From assembly GCA_965243415.1 (NCBI GenBank), contig OZ251549.1, positions 1,736,001 to 1,800,000 on the forward strand: a stretch of 64,000 nt of DNA. Reading direction: 5' to 3'. Position numbers and translations under genes: made by a program. Position 1 is the first letter of the stretch. The number at the start of each line of letters is the position of its first letter. Shown here piece after piece: positions 59,338-64,000 of this stretch. The stretch comes from G965204755 sp965243415 (GTDB taxonomy: Bacteria > Acidobacteriota > Vicinamibacteria > Marinacidobacterales > Marinacidobacteraceae). The notes under the pieces were generated by a model. That model was not told where the DNA came from. It made no database searches and was given only the letters and a program-made list of their open reading frames with translations.

Positions 59338-60546
59338 ATGCTGACGAAGATCTCCCTCACGAATTTCAAGAGTTTCCGCCGCACCGAAGTGCATCTCGGC
59401 GAGATGAACCTGCTCGTCGGGGCGAATGCCAGCGGCAAGTCCAACTTCCTCGACGCGCTGCGCGTGCTTCAGGGGATCGGGAACGGTTTCACCGTCAGTG
59501 AGATTCTGGACGGGAAGCCGAAGAGCGCGACGAGCGAAGTCTGGGAAGGCATCCGCGGCGGCAGCGCCAAGGTGCGCCACTTGGGCGGTGACGACGGGGA
59601 CACTTTCGAGATCGAAGTGGCTGGTCGCTTGGGCTCTGGCAAGGAATGGGCCTATTCGATCTCGATTTCTCCGGGTAAGGGCCGTCTGGCGGCGGAAGCG
59701 CTAAGGGTCGGGACCCGGAAACTCTTCGAGTCCACCGAGAAGTGGGACATCAACCATCCGGTCATCGAAGTGAAGAACCACCGAGGTATCAAGGGGCAAC
59801 CCCCTCGGTTGGCCTTGGATCGGTCGAGACCTGTGCTCCTTCAATTCGCCAAGACGAAGGGGGTCACGCCTGCCAGTGCTCACACTGCGTCCGATGTGGC
59901 GAAACGGTTCGCCGACATGCAGCGGTTCGATCCGACGCCATCCGTGCTTCGTGGCTACTCACAGGCGAGGCGTGTCGAGAGGATGAGTGAACACGGCGAC
60001 AACTTTGCAGCTCTCGTGGCTACGATCTGCGAGAAGGAAGAAGCGAAGATCCGTTACTTGGACTGGCTACGCGAACTCCGTCCGGAAGAAGTGGAGAACG
60101 TGGGAACACTTACCGGAGCGGTAGGGGAGCCCTTGTTCATGCTCCAGGAGAGTGGTCACGAGTTTCCGGCCCCGGTGCTCAGCGACGGAACTCTCCGTTT
60201 TGCGTCGGTCGTCGCCGCGTTTTTCCAACCCGACATGCCCGGCGTCATGACGATCGAGGAAATCGAGAAGGGCATCCACGCACACCGCGCGCGGCTCCTG
60301 ACTGAGTTGATTCGGCGCCAAAGCGCGGGGGACGGGCCTCAAGTCGTCGCTACCACGCATTCGCCCGCCGTGCTCGCGTGGCTTCAGCCGGAGGAATACG
60401 ACACCACTTTTCTTTGTCGACGGGATCCTGACACCGGCGAGGGCAAGATTCAGCCCGTTTCTTCGCTGGTGAACTTCGATGAGGTAGTCCAGACCTGCTC
60501 CGTCGCGGACCTCTTCACGGAAGGTTGGATGGAGGCCGCCTCGTGA
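59338..60546 (+). CDS. OLD/RecF-like AAA (ABC-type) ATPase
   Basis: This 402-residue ATPase has the AAA_21/RecF layout. Walker A GANASGKSN is at residues 28-36, an ABC-type signature LSDGTLRF near 280, Walker B VMTIEEIEKG, and H-loop ATTHSP near 345. No nuclease domain is fused to it, so it is the split type that works with a separate effector (as in RloA/RloB, PARIS AriA/AriB or Gabija). ATG at 59338 with GAGGAA upstream is chosen over a start at 59290. Its GTG/TGA overlap with the next gene marks coupling. Confidence 0.85.
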   Translation: MLTKISLTNFKSFRRTEVHLGEMNLLVGANASGKSNFLDALRVLQGIGNGFTVSEILDGKPKSATSEVWEGIRGGSAKVRHLGGDDGDTFEIEVAGRLGSGKEWAYSISISPGKGRLAAEALRVGTRKLFESTEKWDINHPVIEVKNHRGIKGQPPRLALDRSRPVLLQFAKTKGVTPASAHTASDVAKRFADMQRFDPTPSVLRGYSQARRVERMSEHGDNFAALVATICEKEEAKIRYLDWLRELRPEEVENVGTLTGAVGEPLFMLQESGHEFPAPVLSDGTLRFASVVAAFFQPDMPGVMTIEEIEKGIHAHRARLLTELIRRQSAGDGPQVVATTHSPAVLAWLQPEEYDTTFLCRRDPDTGEGKIQPVSSLVNFDEVVQTCSVADLFTEGWMEAAS

Positions 60547-61106
60547 GCACCCGGGTGCTTGTGATCCCCGAGGATCCGACGAACAACGGAACCATCCTGA
60601 GGCCGATGGTCACGGCTGTTATGGCCGATGCGGGTCGACCGAGTGCCAAAGTTGAGATCCTCACCAATCCCCGGCTCCGTGGCTACGACTCGGCGTGCCG
60701 GGCGATTCGTGGCGACCTGAATGCTCGGTACGGCTTCATGGACCTCTGGCTGTTCTTCCCGGATGCCGATCTCGCCTCTCCGGAGGCCATGGACACGTTG
60801 GAGCGCGACCTGCGACAGGAGGGTGTGACCCTTTTCTGCTGTCCTGCCGTGCCGGAAGTGGAGATCTACGCCTGCGCCGGTTTTCCGCCCGCCGAGCCCG
60901 GCCGCTGGGCTGAGTGGCGCTCGAATGCAAGACTGAAGGAGACCGTGTTCCGGGATTTGCTCACGGAGCACGGTGATCCCAAGACTCCCGGAGGCGGTCG
61001 GCGCGCGATGATCGAGAGGGCCCTCAGTCATCGAGGCCGGTTCTTCACGCTGTGCCCGGAGATCGCCGCATTGCGGGATCGAATCGTCGCGCACCTCGGC
61101 ACCTGA
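60543..61106 (+). CDS. TOPRIM-like partner of the ATPase
   Basis: This 187-residue protein starts at GTG 60543, overlapping the ATPase stop by four bases. The N-terminal strand has VLVIPEDPTNNGTIL with the acidic residue expected of TOPRIM folds, then a D-x-D motif appears in LFFPDADLASPEAM, and a later acidic VEIYACAG. The order fits TOPRIM-like RloB/DUF4276/AriB-type effectors. Family assignment is by pattern only. With the ATPase it probably forms a two-gene defence system in which the TOPRIM protein is the nuclease effector. Confidence 0.65.
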   Translation: MSTRVLVIPEDPTNNGTILRPMVTAVMADAGRPSAKVEILTNPRLRGYDSACRAIRGDLNARYGFMDLWLFFPDADLASPEAMDTLERDLRQEGVTLFCCPAVPEVEIYACAGFPPAEPGRWAEWRSNARLKETVFRDLLTEHGDPKTPGGGRRAMIERALSHRGRFFTLCPEIAALRDRIVAHLGT

Positions 61107-61156
61107 CCCGGCACGGGCGCCCGGCCGGGCCTGCCGCAAGCGCAGGGTGATCCCTC

Positions 61157-61192
61157 TTGACTTTTACTATATTTCGACGATAATGGAAATAT
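61157..61192 (+). promoter_or_regulatory. ars promoter with overlapping operator; near-leaderless start
   Basis: TTGACT (61157-61162) and GATAAT (61179-61184) are 16 bases apart. A perfect inverted repeat ATATTTC/GAAATAT (61169-61175 and 61186-61192, 10-base spacer) lies over the -10 box and reaches the ATG at 61191. This is a typical ArsR-type operator position for repression. The start of transcription would fall at or a few bases before the ATG. Confidence 0.75.
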
Positions 61193-61499
61193 GGAACGAC
61201 AGCAGGCGCTCGCCGCGCTGGGGGCGCTCTCCCAGGAGACCCGGCTCGACGCCTTCCGGCTGCTGGTCCGGGCCGGCCCCGAGGGGCTGACCCCGGGGGC
61301 GGTCGGCGAGCGGCTGGGGATACCCGCCGCCACGCTGTCGTTCCATCTCAAGGAACTCCGGAACGCCGGGATCGTGCGCTTCCGGCGGGAGAGCCGGTGC
61401 CTCATCTACAGCGCCGACTTCGCCGCCATGAACGCGCTCCTCGGGTTCCTCACCGAACACTGCTGCCGGGGAACATCGGCGGAACCGAACCCTCGATAG
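61191..61499 (+). CDS. arsR: ArsR-family metalloregulator
   Basis: This 102-residue protein is an ArsR/SmtB winged helix: ALGALSQETRLDAFRLLVRAGPEGLTPGAVGERLGIPAATLSFHLKELRNAGIVRFRRESRCLIYSADFAAMNALLGFLTEHCC. The C-terminal CC pair and other cysteines can bind arsenite. The family helix-turn-helix lies at about residues 40-65. It represses its own operon through the palindrome over the promoter. It is followed 15 bases later by arsI. Confidence 0.92.
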   Translation: MERQQALAALGALSQETRLDAFRLLVRAGPEGLTPGAVGERLGIPAATLSFHLKELRNAGIVRFRRESRCLIYSADFAAMNALLGFLTEHCCRGTSAEPNPR

Positions 61500-61514
61500 A
61501 CGGAGGAAAGACCC

Positions 61515-61955
61515 ATGCGACTGCAACTCGCCCTGAATGTCCGGGACCTCGAAGGGGCCGTGGACTTCTACTCCCGCCTCTTCGGCGTCCGGCCGAACAA
61601 GAGGAAGCCCGGCTACGCGAACTTCGCCATCGCCGAGCCGCCGCTCAAGTTGGTGCTGTTCGAGTCGCCCGACGCCCCGGACCGGGTGAACCACCTCGGG
61701 GTGGAGGTGAACGACGACGCGGCGGTGCGGAAGGCCACCGAGCGCCTGGTCGCCGCCGGCCTCGCCGACGAGATCGAGGAGAACACCACCTGCTGCCACG
61801 CCCGCCAGGACAAGGTCTGGGCCACCGAGCCGGAGGGAATCCGCTGGGAGTGGTACCGCGTCATCGAGGATGTCGAGGAGAGGGTCGACGGGGAGGCTCC
61901 CGCCTGCTGCGCCCCTCCGGCGCCGGTCACGATCGAGACCACCGGCCGGGCCTGA
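61515..61955 (+). CDS. arsI: ArsI/CadI-family glyoxalase-fold metalloprotein
   Basis: This 146-residue protein is a vicinal oxygen chelate protein of the ArsI/CadI family. It opens with LQLALNVRDLEGAVDFYSRLFG, has NHLGVEV, and the cysteine pair in NTTCCHARQDKVWATEPEG, as in C-As lyase ArsI, which degrades methylarsenite. The C-terminus carries another CC. The arsenate reductase at the other end of the window is part of the same detoxification theme but far away. Confidence 0.9.
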   Translation: MRLQLALNVRDLEGAVDFYSRLFGVRPNKRKPGYANFAIAEPPLKLVLFESPDAPDRVNHLGVEVNDDAAVRKATERLVAAGLADEIEENTTCCHARQDKVWATEPEGIRWEWYRVIEDVEERVDGEAPACCAPPAPVTIETTGRA

Positions 61956-61991
61956 TCGGGTCTCCCCGCGCCCGGGCGGGGTGTCGGCCAC

Positions 61992-62205
61992 AGTTCAAGA
62001 TAACACTATCTTGAACTAATAATGGAACACCTGTCCGCTTCCTGGGTCAAGTTGAGACTATTTCGAGTGGTCGCATCCGTCGCGACACCCCGTTCGCCGA
62101 GTTCCCTCCGTGCCTCGGGTCGTCAACACCGGAAGGTGGCCCCAGCAGCCTCGGTCGCCACGGGCGGCATCCCCGCGACCGTTTCAAGATAACACTATCT
62201 TGAAA
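61992..62205. repeat. Two near-identical AT-rich palindromes (61992-62017 and 62182-62205)
   Basis: The first is AGTTCAAGATA, ACAC, TATCTTGAACT (11-base arms, 4-base loop). The second is TTTCAAGATA, ACAC, TATCTTGAAA (10-base arms). They share the inner 22 bases and are 190 bases apart. The region from 61956 to 62299 between arsI and the AlbA-type gene has no gene; its AT-rich TATAGG/TAATAATG parts suggest a lost promoter. They could be operator or recombination sites. Confidence 0.8.
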
Positions 62206-62299
62206 TCGCTATAGGCGCATCGGACCTATCTGTGCCTAGAGTCATTTCATCTTCACTTCCCGGCCACCGACGGCCGCGAACCCCGTCGGCCTCCGCTCC

Positions 62300-63901
62300 T
62301 CAGGGTCGGAAGTACCGGCGGGCCCGCGTTCGACCGCTGGCGCGGAGGTGGCCGGAGTGCGCGAGGTCGCTCAGCAGTTGACGGGTCACGGCCACGCTCT
62401 CCCCGAGCAGTTCGGCGGCTTCCACGGTCGAGATGCTGCCCTGTCGGTCGATCTCATCGAGCACGATCTGCCGTTTCCGGCTCTGCGCTTCGATGCTGCT
62501 GCTTCCCGCCCGAACCAGGATTTCATCGGAGAGTTCGTAGCGCGAACCCCCTCGCTGTCCGATCCGAACCACCAGTCCCTTCGCCACCGCGCCCCGGAGC
62601 AGTTGGCGGATGTCGGCATCCGGCAGCAGGCTTCCGAGTCGCCGTCGCGTGACGGCGCCTTCCGACCGGGCGGTGACCAGGAGGCGCCGTTCGGCCGCGC
62701 TCAACCGGAGGTGGGCGAGAAGCGAGAGCCACACCTGGTCTTCGATGCTCACCAGGAAGCGGTTCCGGAGCGTCACGGTGACCGAACTCGAAGTGGCGAG
62801 GAAGATCGGCGGCTCCATCAACCGGGCCTCCATTCCGGCGAACATGCGGTCCACGCCCTCGCCGTACTCCTCGACGAGGCCCAAAGTCTTCAGCGCCCGC
62901 ATGATGCGGCGGTTGCGGCTGTAGTGCTCCTGCCGCATGTTCTCCGGGGTGATGTGGCCCGGGAGCGGTCCGGGGCTCTGCACTTCGAGCCGGTCGTCCC
63001 AGATCGTGAGGTCCACGGTGGCCCCGACCAGGCCGTAGTCGCGATGAGCGAGGGCGTTGACCAGGGCTTCGCGCACTACCGGAGCGGGATACTCCGGGAT
63101 CGCCTCGCGTCGCAGGCCGGTTACCGCCTCGTACTGCTTGGTGTGGCGGGCGACGAACCGCTCACACCGGTCGAGGACTCGGCAGATCGGGCCGGCGTAC
63201 TCCTCCCTCGCGACGGAGGGTCCGGGGCCGGGCCCGATTCCCTCGCGTCGGGCCAACTGGACGGCGGCGCCCGGTATGAACCGTCGGGGGTCTTCGGCGA
63301 AGAGGACGACGGCGGCTCGCAGGATTCGAGGTCCGAGAGGCGGCTCGGGCGCTCGGGCGACGCCGAGGTCCACCAGAGCCCGCGGCAGGTCTTCCCGCTC
63401 CACGGACGCGTGTCCGTCGGCCGCTCGGGCCTCGTTGACGGACTCGAGATCCAGGTCGATGGGGGTGATCGTGCCGACGGACTCGTCCTCGCCGCCGGCC
63501 TCGGTGCGAACGCGAACGAACCGAGAGAGCGCGTCGCCGCGCAGGGGTTGGCAGTCGCCGCCCACTCGACGGAGGAGCCTGCCGTCCGGGGTGGTGACGA
63601 TCCGCTGCCGGACCTCGGGCACGGCTGTCACCGTCAATTCCCGGTCGCCGACGCGGACCGGGCGAGCCTGCACTTCGACCTCGCACCGGCCGGCGAACCG
63701 GGTGATGCGATCCACCGTGTTCTGCGAGAACGGACAGCCGATGATCTGTCCCCGGGAATCGACGCCGTGAACGATGAGGCCCCCGTGGGTCATCGCCATC
63801 GCCGGGATGGTGTCGAACAGGTCCGTAGGCGTCCCGCGCTTGAATTCCAGCGACTCGTGCTCGACCCGGCCGAAGAGGCGCCAGAACTCTTCGACGATCA
63901 T
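62300..63901 (-). CDS. AlbA_2/Schlafen-type ATP-binding regulator
   Basis: This 533-residue protein combines an N-terminal AlbA_2 (Schlafen) domain (VEHESLEFKRG, then GGLIVHGVDSRGQIIG), a RecG-like ATP-binding domain (ALVNALAHRDYGLVGATVDLTIWDDRLEVQSPGPLPG near residue 285-325, EYGEGVDRMFAGM), and C-terminal winged helices (VTRRRLGSLLPD, STVEAAELLGESVAVTRQLLSDLA). Proteins of this kind are found in accessory islands and can act as DNA-linked regulators or antiphage components. It shares its ATP-binding domain with the DUF4062 protein at 21265-22962 but has a different N-terminus and no LQPES linker. Start ATG 63901. The last 99 bases of the window show no gene. Confidence 0.85.
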   Translation of the reverse strand: MIVEEFWRLFGRVEHESLEFKRGTPTDLFDTIPAMAMTHGGLIVHGVDSRGQIIGCPFSQNTVDRITRFAGRCEVEVQARPVRVGDRELTVTAVPEVRQRIVTTPDGRLLRRVGGDCQPLRGDALSRFVRVRTEAGGEDESVGTITPIDLDLESVNEARAADGHASVEREDLPRALVDLGVARAPEPPLGPRILRAAVVLFAEDPRRFIPGAAVQLARREGIGPGPGPSVAREEYAGPICRVLDRCERFVARHTKQYEAVTGLRREAIPEYPAPVVREALVNALAHRDYGLVGATVDLTIWDDRLEVQSPGPLPGHITPENMRQEHYSRNRRIMRALKTLGLVEEYGEGVDRMFAGMEARLMEPPIFLATSSSVTVTLRNRFLVSIEDQVWLSLLAHLRLSAAERRLLVTARSEGAVTRRRLGSLLPDADIRQLLRGAVAKGLVVRIGQRGGSRYELSDEILVRAGSSSIEAQSRKRQIVLDEIDRQGSISTVEAAELLGESVAVTRQLLSDLAHSGHLRASGRTRARRYFRP

Positions 63902-64000
63902 TCGTCCGGGGATGTCGGCGAGGTTCGAGGCGGCGCTGCGGGAACGGGAACGGGTGCCGGACCGGACGGCGGCAGAGGGCCTGCCGGAGATCCTTCCGGC

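Noticed and set aside
1..64000. CRISPR arrays, insertion sequences or rRNA genes
   Set aside because: No regularly spaced identical repeats with unique spacers, no transposase-like frame, and no rRNA sequence were seen.

Overview
The window is high-GC bacterial chromosome (GC-rich third codon positions nearly everywhere) from what looks like a free-living or host-associated, aerobic Gram-negative-type bacterium: there are two RND pump subunits with a periplasmic adaptor, several lipoproteins, a Tat-type MsrP and PQQ-type beta-propeller dehydrogenases. The gene set (MoxR/DUF58/BatA block, DUF3014 protein, PQQ propellers, S9 peptidase, Pgi like the C-terminal half of a Tal-Pgi fusion) would fit an uncultivated Acidobacteriota-like lineage. 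That placement is inference; no rRNA or marker phylogeny is available here.

Region by region. 0-6.5 kb: a truncated ArsC-type arsenate reductase at the edge, then tesA-ybbA-ybbP like genes (SGNH esterase plus ABC exporter), an SRPBCC protein with a 251-bp tandem duplication of its 3' end, and a PaaI thioesterase/DUF423 pair. 6.8-12.4 kb: MsrP, a phosphoglucose isomerase, an amidase and a methyltransferase whose convergent 3' ends sit in a 259-bp segment present three times. 12.4-18.7 kb: methionine/sulfur block (CoA-binding protein, metY, metX, TauE-like exporter, msrB) interrupted on the opposite strand by two tandem HicB-like paralogues. 18.9-23 kb: accessory island with hypothetical genes, a DUF1828-type protein and a DUF4062/ATP-binding regulator with LQPES repeats. 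23-34 kb: DUF3014 protein, a MoaD/ThiS-like + BNR-propeller pair, the MoxR/DUF58/BatA stress operon, gltX, and a protein with an internally duplicated nuclease-like domain.

34-46 kb: a PQQ-propeller protein, a lipoprotein directly followed by a selenoprotein (ArsC-like family, in-frame UGA at 36047-36049 followed by a SECIS-like hairpin), an S9 peptidase, HU, der, a MerR regulator, two tRNA-Pro genes, holB, tmk, a bacilliredoxin and a PQQ-dependent dehydrogenase. 46-50 kb: a restriction-modification pair in which the methyltransferase carries an N-terminal XRE DNA-binding domain and the two genes overlap tail to tail. 50-57.6 kb: an RND efflux operon and tRNA-Val. 57.6-64 kb: a second accessory island with a Fic protein, an OLD/RecF-like ATPase and a TOPRIM-like partner in one operon, an ArsR-ArsI pair with an operator over its promoter, two near-identical AT-rich palindromes, and an AlbA/Schlafen-type ATP-binding regulator.

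The strongest new reading is the selenoprotein, which an ordinary gene caller would truncate to its C-terminal 84 residues. Other recurring themes are tandem duplication of gene ends (three loci), a recurrent TAGAAT -10 element, and short ATTCCCGA-like repeats in 5' leaders.
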